Positions 56,213 to 64,000 of a stretch of DNA of 64,000 bases are shown here, piece by piece. Location of the stretch: positions 1,178,001 to 1,242,000 of the forward strand of contig JANPZY010000001.1 in NCBI GenBank assembly GCA_024707325.1. Direction: 5' to 3'. The stretch is from Opitutus sp. (GTDB lineage Bacteria > Verrucomicrobiota > Verrucomicrobiia > Opitutales > Opitutaceae). The notes below the pieces were generated by a model. It worked only from the letters and a program-made list of their open reading frames with translations. It did not search any database and was not told the DNA's origin. A program made the translations under genes and the position numbers. Each line of letters begins with the position of its first letter. Position 1 is the stretch's first letter.

Positions 56213-56737
56213 ATGAAAACCTCCAGACTAACCTTGGTTCTCTTGCTGGCGCTGACCTCTTTCGGGTTCGCTCGTGCGGACCAGGCGGCTGCGTCTCGTG
56301 TCGAGGTGAATTTCAGCAACCCGGAAAACTTCACCGACGTGAAGGACAGTTTCCAGGGCACCACCGATTCCCGGCGCGATGCCATCCTCGACGAGATCAA
56401 AGACTACATCGTGCGTCGTGCTTCGGCGCGCCTCCCCGAGGGACAACGTCTCTCTGTTACGATCACTGACATCGACCTTGCCGGCGACTTCGAGCCGTGG
56501 CGCGGACCGTCCTCGCAGGACGTGCGCGTGATCAAGGATATCTACACGCCGAAGATCGACCTGTCGTTCACGCTCACGGATGCCAGCGGAAAAGTGGTGT
56601 CCGAGGGCAACCGCAAGCTGCGCGATCTGAGCTTCAACATGAAGACCACGACGTCCAACCGGAACGACCCGCGCGTTTACGAGAAGGCGTTGATCGACGA
56701 CTGGCTCCGCGACGATCTCCCGCGCGCCAAGCGCTGA
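56213..56737 (+). CDS. Exported DUF3016-family protein
   Basis: A 174-residue protein with a signal peptide (MKTSRLTLVLLLALTSFGFA). The mature part fits DUF3016: VEVNFSNPENFTDVKDS, SARLPEGQRLSVTITDIDL and NRKLRDLSFNMKT. The function of this periplasmic family is unknown. Followed by an intrinsic terminator. Confidence 0.85.
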   Translation: MKTSRLTLVLLLALTSFGFARADQAAASRVEVNFSNPENFTDVKDSFQGTTDSRRDAILDEIKDYIVRRASARLPEGQRLSVTITDIDLAGDFEPWRGPSSQDVRVIKDIYTPKIDLSFTLTDASGKVVSEGNRKLRDLSFNMKTTTSNRNDPRVYEKALIDDWLRDDLPRAKR

Positions 56738-56771
56738 GCTTCTCTTTTGTCAGGAACTCCATTCGCATGCA

Positions 56772-56806
56772 GCCGCCCGTCCTTGTGACGGGCGGCTTTT
56801 TCTTTT
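56772..56806 (+). terminator. Intrinsic terminator after the DUF3016 gene
   Basis: GCCGCCCGTC (56772-56781) pairs with GACGGGCGGC (56787-56796) around a 5-base loop, followed by TTTTTCTTTTT. It is 34 bases after the stop and just before the next gene start. Confidence 0.9.
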
Positions 56807-56832
56807 TCCGCAAACTCGCTTCTCTTCGCCGC

Positions 56833-57204
56833 GTGAGTGCCGACCGTATCGACAAATGGCTTTGGGCCGTGCGCGTCTTCAAGACGCGAGGCCTCGCCGC
56901 CGACGCCTGCCGTGCCGAAAAGGTGAAATTCGGCGACCAGCCCGCGAAGCCGTCGCGCGATGTGCGCGTCGGAGATCTCCTCTCCGTCCGCCAAGGCGTG
57001 GTCACGCGCACGCTGAAGGTCACGGGCATCCCGCGCTCGCGCGTCGGCGCCGCGCTCGTGGCGCAGTATTGCCTCGAGCTCACCCCGCCCGAGGAGTTCG
57101 AGAAAGCCCGCGCGCAGCCGGTGCAGGACTTTCTCGCGCGTGGAAAAGGCGCGGGTCGCCCGACCAAAAAAGAGCGACGCGCGCTCGATTCGCTCTGGGA
57201 CTGA
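56833..57204 (+). CDS. hslR: S4-domain RNA-binding protein, HslR (Hsp15) type
   Basis: A 123-residue protein. The S4 domain (about 4-60: DRIDKWLWAVRVFKTRGLAA, AKPSRDVRVGDLLSVR) binds RNA; the basic C-terminal tail (RGKGAGRPTKKERRALD) is typical of Hsp15, which recycles stalled ribosomal subunits. GTG at 56833 is the only reasonable start. It begins a plus-strand group of RNA-related genes. Confidence 0.85.
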   Translation: MSADRIDKWLWAVRVFKTRGLAADACRAEKVKFGDQPAKPSRDVRVGDLLSVRQGVVTRTLKVTGIPRSRVGAALVAQYCLELTPPEEFEKARAQPVQDFLARGKGAGRPTKKERRALDSLWD

Positions 57205-57467
57205 GCGCGGCTCAAACCGCAGTTCATGTGCAGTATGGGCCGGTTCGTGCAGGCGGCTTTCTTCGGCTCCGCCGACAAGCCGGATGGGGCTTGTCCCGAA
57301 TTCCCTTGCGTTTGCAAACGGGCCGTGCGTCCTTCGGCTCATCGTTAGAGAACACGTTAGATGACAGTATCTGGTGAGTCGTAGGCTGAGCGATAGGCTT
57401 AAGTGATGATTTCGAAACCCACAGTGGGAACGGACTGGCAGCAGACGAGAGATCTACGAGACATCAC

Positions 57468-57830
57468 ATGAGTAACTCCAAACTATACGTCGGTAACCTG
57501 TCGTTCAAAACCACCGAAGACGAGCTCCGCTCCCACTTCGGCCAGTTCGGCTCCGTCACCGATGTTTATGTCGCCATGGACAAGATGACCGGCCGCCCGC
57601 GCGGTTTCGCGTTCGTCACCATGGGCACGGCCGAAGAAGCCAAGGTCGCCGCTGAGAAGATCAACGGCACCGATTTCGGCGGTCGTCAGCTGACGGTCAA
57701 CGAAGCCCGCCCGAAGGAAGATCGCCCCAGCGGCGGTTTCGGCGGTGGCGGCGGCCGCGGTTTCGGCGGCGGCGGCGGTGGCCGTGGCGGTTTCGGCGGT
57801 GGCCGCGATCGCGGCGAGCGCCGTTACTAA
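57468..57830 (+). CDS. RRM RNA-binding protein with glycine-rich tail
   Basis: A 120-residue protein. The RNA recognition motif (2-80) has RNP2 KLYVGNLSF and RNP1 RGFAFVTM, followed by a Gly/Arg-rich tail ([15 protein letters not shown]). Proteins of this type are often cold-induced and act as RNA chaperones. The 263-base gap before it has no gene and could hold a long 5' leader. The DEAD-box gene downstream supports a role in RNA unwinding. Confidence 0.95.
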   Translation: MSNSKLYVGNLSFKTTEDELRSHFGQFGSVTDVYVAMDKMTGRPRGFAFVTMGTAEEAKVAAEKINGTDFGGRQLTVNEARPKEDRPSGGFGGGGGRGFGGGGGGRGGFGGGRDRGERRY

Positions 57831-57860
57831 TCGATTCGGTCTAACGCACTGAATTTTTCG

Positions 57861-57895
57861 AGGGACGGAGCTCCTTTGGGCTCCGTCCCTTTTTG
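57861..57895 (+). terminator. Intrinsic terminator after the RRM gene
   Basis: AGGGACGGAGC (57861-57871) pairs with GCTCCGTCCCT (57880-57890), followed by TTTTTG. It separates the RRM gene from the helicase gene. Confidence 0.9.
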
Positions 57896-57993
57896 TTTCT
57901 TCACCGCTGCTGCGGCAGCCGGTGGGCCGTGCCCGCGTAAAGGCAACGGCGAGTCGCGCTATTCCAGCGCCCGGCTCCTCCGCACAGACGTAT

Positions 57994-59235
57994 ATGCCTT
58001 TCAAAGCTCTTAATCTCTCCGATCCGGTTCTCCGCGGCGTGCAAGCCGCCGGCTACACGGATCCCACTCCCATTCAGCTCCGCGCGATTCCGGTCGTGCT
58101 CGGCGGCGGCGATCTGATCGCTTCCGCGCAAACCGGCACCGGCAAAACCGCCGCCTTTGCGCTGCCCATTCTCGATCGCCTCGGCGCGCACCGCCCTGGC
58201 CGCCAGCCGCGCGTGCTCGTGCTCGAGCCCACGCGCGAACTCGCCGCGCAGGTGGAAACTTCCTTCCGCAATTTCGCGCGCTTCACCGATCTGCGTGCGA
58301 CCGCGATCTTCGGTGGCGTCGGCTACGGCAACCAACGCGCCGAGCTCAAGCGCGGCACCGACGTGATCGTCGCCACGCCCGGTCGCCTGCTCGACTTCCT
58401 GAAAGAGCGCACGCTCTCGCTGCAGGATATCTCGATCCTCGTGCTCGACGAAGTCGATCGCATGCTCGACATGGGCTTTCTGCCCGTCGTGAAGGACATC
58501 GTCGCGCGCTGCCCGAAAGAGCGGCAGACGCTCTTCTTCTCCGCGACCGTCCCGCCTGAGATCCAGGCCGTCGCGTCGTTCGCGCTGCGGAATCCCGCCA
58601 AGGTCGAGATCGGCGTCGCCCGTTCCGTGACCGAGAGCGTCACGCATGCGCTGTATCCAGTTTCCCATGACCAGAAGTTCGATCTCCTCCTCGCGCTCCT
58701 CGCGAAGACGGATTTCGAGAGCGTCATCGTCTTTTCGCGCACCAAGCACGGCGCCGACAAGATCGCCCGCAAGCTCAAGGCGGCGAACCACTCCGTGGCC
58801 GTGCTCCACGCCAACCGCTCGCAAAACCAGCGCCTCGAGGCGCTCGCCGGTTTCAAGAGCGGCAAATACGAGGTGATGGTCGCGACCGACATCGCCGCGC
58901 GCGGCATCGACGTCGCCGGCGTGTCGCACGTGATCAATTACGACGTGCCGGAAAAACCCGAGGACTACGTGCACCGCATCGGCCGCACCGGTCGCGCGCA
59001 GGCCGTCGGCGATGCGTTCACGCTCGTCACGCCGGAAAACGCGAAGGACGTCCGCGATATCGAGCGCTTCATCGGCCAGAAGATTCCCGAGCTGAAACTG
59101 CCCGGCTTCAACTACAACCCGATCGTGCCGCGTCCGCCCGAACCGTTTCGTCCGCGCGGCAGCCTGCCGGGCCAGATTCGCCACAACAGCAATTTCCGCC
59201 GTTTCAGCGGAGGTCGTCGCGGCGGTCGCCGTTAA
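57994..59235 (+). CDS. rhlE: DEAD-box RNA helicase, RhlE type
   Basis: A 413-residue helicase. Motifs: Q motif PTPIQLRAIP, Walker A AQTGTGKT, VLEPTRELA, DEVD in place of DEAD, SAT, and HRIGRTGRAQ. The C-terminal tail is short and basic (FRRFSGGRRGGRR). It likely works with the neighbouring RRM protein in ribosome assembly or mRNA decay. The repeat array 7 starts within 10 bases of its stop. Confidence 0.94.
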   Translation: MPFKALNLSDPVLRGVQAAGYTDPTPIQLRAIPVVLGGGDLIASAQTGTGKTAAFALPILDRLGAHRPGRQPRVLVLEPTRELAAQVETSFRNFARFTDLRATAIFGGVGYGNQRAELKRGTDVIVATPGRLLDFLKERTLSLQDISILVLDEVDRMLDMGFLPVVKDIVARCPKERQTLFFSATVPPEIQAVASFALRNPAKVEIGVARSVTESVTHALYPVSHDQKFDLLLALLAKTDFESVIVFSRTKHGADKIARKLKAANHSVAVLHANRSQNQRLEALAGFKSGKYEVMVATDIAARGIDVAGVSHVINYDVPEKPEDYVHRIGRTGRAQAVGDAFTLVTPENAKDVRDIERFIGQKIPELKLPGFNYNPIVPRPPEPFRPRGSLPGQIRHNSNFRRFSGGRRGGRR

Positions 59236-59244
59236 GCGCCAACA

Positions 59245-59453
59245 TTCGCGCCAAAGTCCGACTCGACCCGCGCTTCACGGCGCACCGAGTCGCGCCTGAG
59301 TGCGGCTCGGGTCGAGCCACACTCCGGACCGGGTCGGGACGAAGTGCGTCCCGACTCGAGCCAAGGTCCGTCCCACGTCGCGCCTAGGTGCGGACCGGGT
59401 CGAGCCCGTGTGCGCACAGAATCGCACCGGTGCGCGAACCGGCCCGCACTCGC
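59245..59453 (+). repeat. 22-bp degenerate repeat array 7
   Basis: Nine units in 22-base steps from 59245 (59245, 59267, 59289, 59311, 59333, 59355, 59377, 59399, 59421), then a partial one. It is the longest array in the window. It lies between the helicase stop and a palindrome. Confidence 0.92.
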
Positions 59454-59502
59454 GTTCCACCTCATCGCCCGCGCGGAGCCCTTGCGCACTCCGGGCAATG
59501 GT

Positions 59503-59541
59503 CAAAACCACATGTCAACTATTGGTTGACATGTGGTTTTG
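59503..59541. repeat. 39-base hairpin element with 17-bp perfect stem
   Basis: The 17-base arm CAAAACCACATGTCAAC (59503-59519) and its exact complement (59525-59541) flank loop TATTG. It is AT-rich compared with the surroundings. It could act as a terminator (GTTTTGGCGTTTTGG follows), but resembles the other short palindromes. Confidence 0.8.
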
Positions 59542-59666
59542 GCGTTTTGGGAGAGGTTGGTTGGGTTGTTAAAGTGGGGAGGTGAAGTAGGGGAGGTGGA
59601 GTGGCGCGGGGCGGAGGAAAAAGGGATTGGACGCGGGGAGCGGGAGCGCCAGTTTCGGCGCTCTCC

Positions 59667-60293
59667 ATGCCCGCGCTGTCTCCGATCGAAAAACACCTGA
59701 AGCTGCTGAGCGGCTGCACGCGTTGTCCGCGCATGCATCGTCCGGCGGTGGTGGGGCGGCCGGTCGCGAGCAAGGTGCTGCTCGTCGGCCAGGCGCCGGG
59801 CGACAAGGAGCCGAAGCTGGGGCGTCCGTTTGCGTGGACCGCGGGCAAGACGTTGTTCAAGTGGTTTCACGGCGCGCTCGGCTGGACGGAGGATGAGGTG
59901 CGAGACCGTTTTTATTTTGCGGCGGTGTGCCGCTGTTTTCCTGGCAAGCGCCCCGAGGGTGGCGACCGCGTGCCAGCGCCCGATGAGATCGCGCGTTGTT
60001 CGGAGTGGATGGCGGAGGAGTTTCGTTTGTTGGAGCCGGAACTGGTGATCCCGGTGGGCAAGCTGGCGATCTCGCAATTTCTGCCGGTCGCACCGCTCAA
60101 CGACATGATCGGGCATAGCTTCACGATCGAGCGCGGTGGACGGCGGATGGATTGCATCCCGCTGCCGCATCCGTCGGGCGCGTCGCCGTGGCATCGGATG
60201 GAGCCGGGCAAGACGCTGCTCGGTCAGGCGCTGAAGGCGATCGCGCGGCATCCGGCGATAAAAAATCCGTGTCTTCCCGCCAATCCCCGCTAA
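59667..60293 (+). CDS. Uracil-DNA glycosylase family protein (Fe-S type)
   Basis: A 208-residue protein with Cys17 and Cys20 in GCTRCPRMHR and further cysteines (CRC in AAVCRCFPGK, Cys in IARCSEWM) that could bind an Fe-S cluster. Motif A reads VGQAPGDKEPKLGRPF and the C-terminal motif PHPSGASPWHR. These fit family 4/5 uracil-DNA glycosylases, which remove uracil or other bases. The stop at 60293 is 11 bases before the FKBP gene, on the same strand. Confidence 0.85.
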   Translation: MPALSPIEKHLKLLSGCTRCPRMHRPAVVGRPVASKVLLVGQAPGDKEPKLGRPFAWTAGKTLFKWFHGALGWTEDEVRDRFYFAAVCRCFPGKRPEGGDRVPAPDEIARCSEWMAEEFRLLEPELVIPVGKLAISQFLPVAPLNDMIGHSFTIERGGRRMDCIPLPHPSGASPWHRMEPGKTLLGQALKAIARHPAIKNPCLPANPR

Positions 60294-60304
60294 ATCCTCC
60301 CTCC

Positions 60305-60772
60305 ATGTATCGTCATCTTGCCCGGGTGTTTTTGCTCTCGCTGCTGATCGCGCTTCCCTCGCTGCACGCGCAGCGGGAGTTGCTGACGCCGGATCAGATC
60401 GAACAGGTCGAGAAGAAGTGGCCCGGCACGAAACGCACGGCCACGGGCATCCGCTACATCGTGTTGAAGGAGGGCGCCGGCGAGTCGCCGAAATCGGGCG
60501 ACCGGGTGAATGTGCTCTACATCGGCTCGTTGCTCGACGGCACGGAGTTCGATCGCACGCAGGATCCGTCGCGTCCGTTTACGTTTCGTGTGGATCGCGG
60601 TGAGGTGATCACGGGGTGGGATCAGATCATCAAGACCATGAAGGTCGGCGAAAAGCGCATCGTGATCATCCCTTCGTCGCTCGGCTACGGTTCGCGCGGT
60701 CAGGCGCCGAAGATCCCGCGCGATGCGGTGCTGGTCTTCGAGATGGAGCTTATTTCGCAGGGAAGCGAATAG
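60305..60772 (+). CDS. FKBP-type peptidyl-prolyl isomerase, exported
   Basis: A 155-residue protein with a signal peptide (residues 1-22, MYRHLARVFLLSLLIALPSL). The FKBP domain has GDRVNVLYIGSLLDGTEFD, PFTFRVDRGEVITGWDQ, and IPSSLGYGSRG with conserved aromatic residues. It should act on folding in the periplasm. Its last 23 bases overlap the 3' end of the convergent rarD gene. Confidence 0.93.
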   Translation: MYRHLARVFLLSLLIALPSLHAQRELLTPDQIEQVEKKWPGTKRTATGIRYIVLKEGAGESPKSGDRVNVLYIGSLLDGTEFDRTQDPSRPFTFRVDRGEVITGWDQIIKTMKVGEKRIVIIPSSLGYGSRGQAPKIPRDAVLVFEMELISQGSE

Positions 60773-61664
60773 CGTTTCGCTGCGTCCAGAGGTTGTCGGC
60801 CGTGTAGATCGCGAGGCCGACCCAGATGAAGGCAAACGCTGCCGCGCGCTCGCGCGTGAACGGCTCGCGATAGAGCCATACGCCGAGCGCAAACTGGACG
60901 GTCGGCGCGAGGTATTGGAGCAGTCCGAGCGTCGTGAGCCGGATGCGCCGCGCGCCAAACGCGAACAGGAGCAACGGCACCGCCGTGATCACGCCCGAGA
61001 AGGCGAGCAACAGGTGTTCGTATCCGCTCACGCGGCCAAACGCGGCGAGACCGGTGTGCTGTTGCCACGCGAGATAGCCGACCGCGACGGGCGCGAGCAG
61101 CAGCGTTTCCAGACCGAGTCCGGTGAGCGGACCGATGGGGGATTGTTTTCGCAAAAGGCCATACGCGCCAAACGTCGCCGCGAGCGTGAGCGCGATCCAT
61201 GGCACCTGGCCGACGCGTGCGACGAGCAGACCGACGCCGATCGCGGCGCTCGCGATCGCGAACCATTGCAGCCGGCGGAGTCGCTCGTGCAGCACGAAGC
61301 GACCGGCGGCGACGTTGACGAGTGGCACGAGAAAATAGCCGAGACTCGCCTCGACCACGCGGCCGTGGTTCACACCCCAGACATAGACGAGCCAGTTGAC
61401 CGTGAGCAGCGCGCCACTCAGCCCGTGCCAGCGGAGCGCCGATCGTGGTTTCAGCGCGTCGCGCAGGTCACCGAAGCCGCGGCCAAAACCCATCACGACG
61501 AGCACAAAGACGAGTGACCACAGATGCCGGTGCGCGATCAGCTCCACGGCGCCGACGTCGGGAAACTGTTTCCAGTAGATCGGAAAAAGGCCCCACGCGA
61601 GATAGCACGTGGCCGCGGCGAGGGCGCCGCGTGCGGCATCGTGATGGGCGGGAGCGGGAGACAT
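60750..61664 (-). CDS. rarD: RarD-type EamA transporter
   Basis: A 304-residue inner-membrane protein with about ten membrane segments. Start MSPAPAHHDAARGALAAATC is followed by YLAWGLFPIYWKQF, LIAHRHLWSLVFVLVV and QYLAPTVQFALGVWLYREPF, typical of RarD. RarD was first linked to chloramphenicol sensitivity; its substrate is unknown. It overlaps the FKBP gene tail to tail. Confidence 0.92.
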   Translation of the reverse strand: MSPAPAHHDAARGALAAATCYLAWGLFPIYWKQFPDVGAVELIAHRHLWSLVFVLVVMGFGRGFGDLRDALKPRSALRWHGLSGALLTVNWLVYVWGVNHGRVVEASLGYFLVPLVNVAAGRFVLHERLRRLQWFAIASAAIGVGLLVARVGQVPWIALTLAATFGAYGLLRKQSPIGPLTGLGLETLLLAPVAVGYLAWQQHTGLAAFGRVSGYEHLLLAFSGVITAVPLLLFAFGARRIRLTTLGLLQYLAPTVQFALGVWLYREPFTRERAAAFAFIWVGLAIYTADNLWTQRNAIRFPAK

Positions 61665-61758
61665 GCGGCGAGGGTCGGTCGCCCACCAGGCGCGTCAATG
61701 ACCGCGGGGCTGTGCTGCCCGTTCCAGCGGGCTGCTGAGTGCGGCGCCGCGCGTGCGG

Positions 61759-62022
61759 TTACTTCCGCGGCGTATTCGAACGCAGATAAGGAAACTGCCG
61801 CTCGAACTCCGCTTCCGCCTGACGGCGCGCGGCGTCCGGAGCGATGTCCTGCGTCGCCAGTTCGGCGATGCGGCGATCCAGCCAGCGCTGCTTGAACGTG
61901 CCCTCGACTTCCGTCGCGACCGCGGAGTTCTCCTTCGGCTTCTTCTTCTTTTTCCAGAAGAAGCAGCCAGTGGAGGACGACACCACGAGCAGGGAAAGGG
62001 AGAGGAGGAGGATGCGTTTCAT
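61759..62022 (-). CDS. Small lipoprotein
   Basis: An 87-residue protein with lipobox SSSTGC (Cys20 expected to be lipidated) after the signal MKRILLLSLSLLVV. The mature part is basic then helical (FFWKKKKKPKEN, RWLDRRIAELATQDIAPD). No family recognised. Its 5' end is 97 bases from the divergent next gene. Confidence 0.75.
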   Translation of the reverse strand: MKRILLLSLSLLVVSSSTGCFFWKKKKKPKENSAVATEVEGTFKQRWLDRRIAELATQDIAPDAARRQAEAEFERQFPYLRSNTPRK

Positions 62023-62118
62023 GCGGGTTCGGTGCGTCCGACCTTAGGAGTGCAGGTTCCCTGCGCGAGTGAATCTTTTTGGTTTCGTGACCAGGGAAAA
62101 CCGATTTCATCTGGCCCG

Positions 62119-63378
62119 ATGAGCGACGAGTCCACGCCTCCTCCTCCGCTGCGCTTGAAGCCGCGTCTGCGCACCGATGGCGCTGAGCCGTCTGCGACCG
62201 CGGAGTCGTCGACTCCTTCCGATCAACCGCCGGCCAGCCCGGCGACTCAGGACGCGGCCGAGGCGCCGAAACTGCGGCTGAAGCCGAAGCTCGCGACCGA
62301 GTCTGCGTCAGCGGAAACGACGGAAGCTCCCGCCGAGCCGGCCGCGACTCCGCCCGCCGTCGACGCACCCGCTCCCGTTCTCTTCAAAACCGTGCCGGAA
62401 ACGCCTGCGACTTCGGTCGCACCTGCGGCGAAAACCGAGGAGGGGAAGTTCAAGCTGCGACCCAAGGCGCCGCTCCCGACCGAAATTCCGGCGGTGATTC
62501 CGCCGCCTGCGCCGCCGACACCACCCGCGGCCATCGAGTTTATTCCTGCGATCGTGCCTGCCCCGACGGTGGTGCCGCCTCCGGCTCCCGATCCTGCGTC
62601 GGTCATCGCACCTCCGCTTCCGTCTCCCGCGGCGCATCAACCGCCTCCGCCCGGCACCGGCACCAAAAAGTATCCGCCGCCCACCATGAAATCGGCGGGC
62701 TCCGCGCCGGCTGGGAAAACACCGCCTCCAGCGAAGCCGGAGAAACCCGCCAGCCGCTCGCGTCTGCTTGCGATCGGCGGAGCGGGGGTGGTCCTGCTCG
62801 CAGCGGCCGCTGGCGCTTACTTTTTCTTTCTAGCCGAGCCCGAAGCTCCGCCGCCACTTCCGCCGCGTCCGATCGCGAAACAACCCGCGGCTCCCGCCAG
62901 CGCGGACGCGAAGCCCGCCACGGCTCCGGCGCAAACGCCCCGCGAACCCACCACCGTCCTCGGGCAAGCCGTGCAGCGCGCGCAACAAGTGGTCCAGGCC
63001 CGCTCCGGCAGCGATCAGGTGAACGCCGGTTCGCTCGACGACGATTTCTCGCCGCGGTCCGCACCGCGCGCGGTGCAAAAAACCGAGACGGTTGCCGTTG
63101 CCGCCACGACCGAACTTGCGCCCGGCGTCGTGGCGACGACCACCGTGGTCGACGCGACGCTCAACGCCAGCGAGCCTTTCCGTCAGTGGGTCGCGAGCGC
63201 GCGCATCTCCGGGGTGTTTCAAGGCACACCGGCGCGCGTGTTGATCAACAATCGCACGGTCAGCGTCGGTCAGTCGGTCAACGATGCCCTCGGCATCAAA
63301 CTCGACCGGGTGGACGTCGAGGAGAAGCGCATCATCTTCCGCGACGCCTCCGGCGCCGCGGTCGAACGCCGGTATTGA
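62119..63378 (+). CDS. Proline-rich single-pass membrane protein
   Basis: A 419-residue protein. The N-terminal part (about 1-210) is a Pro/Ala-rich cytoplasmic region with repeated short basic motifs LRLKPRL, LRLKPKL and KLRPKA. A membrane segment (about 218-236, LLAIGGAGVVLLAAAAGAYF) is followed by a second Pro/Ala linker and a small C-terminal domain (about 345-419: VASARISGVFQGTPARVLI, VSVGQSVNDALGIKLDRVD) reminiscent of the PilP/GspC-type periplasmic domain. Function unknown. Confidence 0.7.
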   Translation: MSDESTPPPPLRLKPRLRTDGAEPSATAESSTPSDQPPASPATQDAAEAPKLRLKPKLATESASAETTEAPAEPAATPPAVDAPAPVLFKTVPETPATSVAPAAKTEEGKFKLRPKAPLPTEIPAVIPPPAPPTPPAAIEFIPAIVPAPTVVPPPAPDPASVIAPPLPSPAAHQPPPPGTGTKKYPPPTMKSAGSAPAGKTPPPAKPEKPASRSRLLAIGGAGVVLLAAAAGAYFFFLAEPEAPPPLPPRPIAKQPAAPASADAKPATAPAQTPREPTTVLGQAVQRAQQVVQARSGSDQVNAGSLDDDFSPRSAPRAVQKTETVAVAATTELAPGVVATTTVVDATLNASEPFRQWVASARISGVFQGTPARVLINNRTVSVGQSVNDALGIKLDRVDVEEKRIIFRDASGAAVERRY

Positions 63379-63394
63379 GATTTCCACTACGCGC

Positions 63395-64000
63395 TCACGA
63401 GCGCGCGGCGTCGCGGATGGCGTGAATCACCTCGGGATCGGTCAGGATCCCGAGCACGCCGTTGACGACGAACTGGATGCCGATGCAGAGGATGATGAAT
63501 CCCATCACCTTCGAGAGCGCGTTCATGCCGTTGACGCCGATCACGTCCACGATCCGCTCCGACAGGCGCAGCACCACATAGGTGATCGCCGCGACGATCA
63601 GGATGCCGAGGATGATCGCGCTGTAGTCGATCCAGTCTTTCGCCAGTGAGGTGAACCCCACCGTCACGGCGATCGAGCCGGGACCGCTCATCATCGGCAT
63701 CGCCAAAGGTGAAAACGACACGTCGCGTTTCGCGCGCGCAGCGTTCACGTCGTGATCTGCCGAGCGACCGGGCGCCACCAGCATCTGCGACCCGATGCCC
63801 GCCACGAGCAAACCGCCGGCGATGCGCAGGCCGGGAATCGAAAGCCCGAAAAACCCCATGATGAACGTCCCGCCGACGAGGAAACTTACCAGGATGGCGA
63901 CCATGTAGAAACACGCGCGGCGCAGCTGCGCCATGCGCTCTTCGCGCGTGTTGCCTTCGGTGATCGCGAGAAACGTCGGCGCGGACGCCAGCGGATTGAT
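63395..64000 (-). CDS. MarC-family membrane protein (partial, 5' end outside)
   Basis: The frame runs out of the right edge; about 201 residues are visible. The first visible stretch INPLASAPTFLAITEGNTRE is the typical MarC N-terminal region, followed by hydrophobic segments (FLVGGTFIMGFFGLSIPGLR, IAGGLLVAGIGSQML) and AMPMMSGPGSIAVTVGF. It is a paralogue of the protein at 35488-36069. It converges with the preceding proline-rich protein gene, 16 bases apart. Confidence 0.9.
   Translation of the reverse strand: MNPLASAPTFLAITEGNTREERMAQLRRACFYMVAILVSFLVGGTFIMGFFGLSIPGLRIAGGLLVAGIGSQMLVAPGRSADHDVNAARAKRDVSFSPLAMPMMSGPGSIAVTVGFTSLAKDWIDYSAIILGILIVAAITYVVLRLSERIVDVIGVNGMNALSKVMGFIILCIGIQFVVNGVLGILTDPEVIHAIRDAARS

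Noticed and set aside
59245..59453. CRISPR array
   Set aside because: Units are contiguous, degenerate and have no spacers, and no cas genes are present.

Overview
The window is a 64 kb piece of a GC-rich bacterial chromosome. It carries only chromosomal genes: no plasmid, phage, transposase or CRISPR genes, and no rRNA or tRNA gene that I could see. The gene content (two DUF5069 proteins, a DUF481 outer-membrane protein, DUF3016, NIPSNAP, several hybrid sensor kinases, an RRM protein next to a DEAD-box helicase), frequent GTG starts and rare clear Shine-Dalgarno sites suggest a Verrucomicrobiota bacterium, most likely near Opitutaceae. That placement is inference from gene content only. A lipoprotein and an outer-membrane protein indicate a Gram-negative envelope.

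Layout. 1-11 kb: the end of glutamate synthase, a cytochrome c / PQQ-type sugar dehydrogenase fusion, a soluble chemoreceptor, small conserved proteins, a protein with kinase-like motifs, and two sensor kinases. 11-20 kb: cytochrome c and globin, two response regulators, an alpha-oxoamine synthase, queC and queE, and RNase D. 20-28 kb: oleC and oleD of long-chain olefin synthesis, a SpoU methyltransferase diverging from a frameshifted RNA uridine methyltransferase gene, and a large EF-hand membrane protein. 28-33 kb: a tight minus-strand run (cupin, pdxH, sensor kinase, SDR reductase, lipoate-ligase-like). 33-46 kb: a frameshifted TSUP transporter, M20 peptidase, MarC, hybrid kinase, rlmN, DAHP synthase, an amino-sugar kinase/SIS pair and an RlmI-like methyltransferase. 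46-57 kb: DUF481, an FAD/Fe-S dehydrogenase, MscS, upp, a penicillin-acylase-family hydrolase overlapping gluconokinase, and a NarL regulator. 57-64 kb: an RNA-handling group (HslR, RRM protein, DEAD-box helicase), a uracil-DNA glycosylase, FKBP, RarD, a lipoprotein, a proline-rich membrane protein and a second MarC cut by the window edge.

The most unusual feature is the repeat content. Seven arrays of a degenerate 22-bp unit, about 43 full units in all, are scattered over 55 kb. Most are intergenic and several begin at or just after a stop codon. One lies in frame inside the penicillin-acylase gene, exactly in the linker before the predicted nucleophilic Ser, which the family removes by self-cleavage. 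Other small repeat families also occur: short AT-rich palindromes (one in frame in oleD), an ATCGAAAATC-type repeat (one copy in frame in a methyltransferase), GC hairpins at gene ends, and inverted-repeat-bounded modules that supply a stop codon to queC and probably the GTG starts of two divergent genes. The genome seems to tolerate, and perhaps use, repeats that can be read through as protein.

Two genes (at 24.8 and 33.3 kb) are each broken by one missing base in a short homopolymer. These may be sequencing errors or real mutations.
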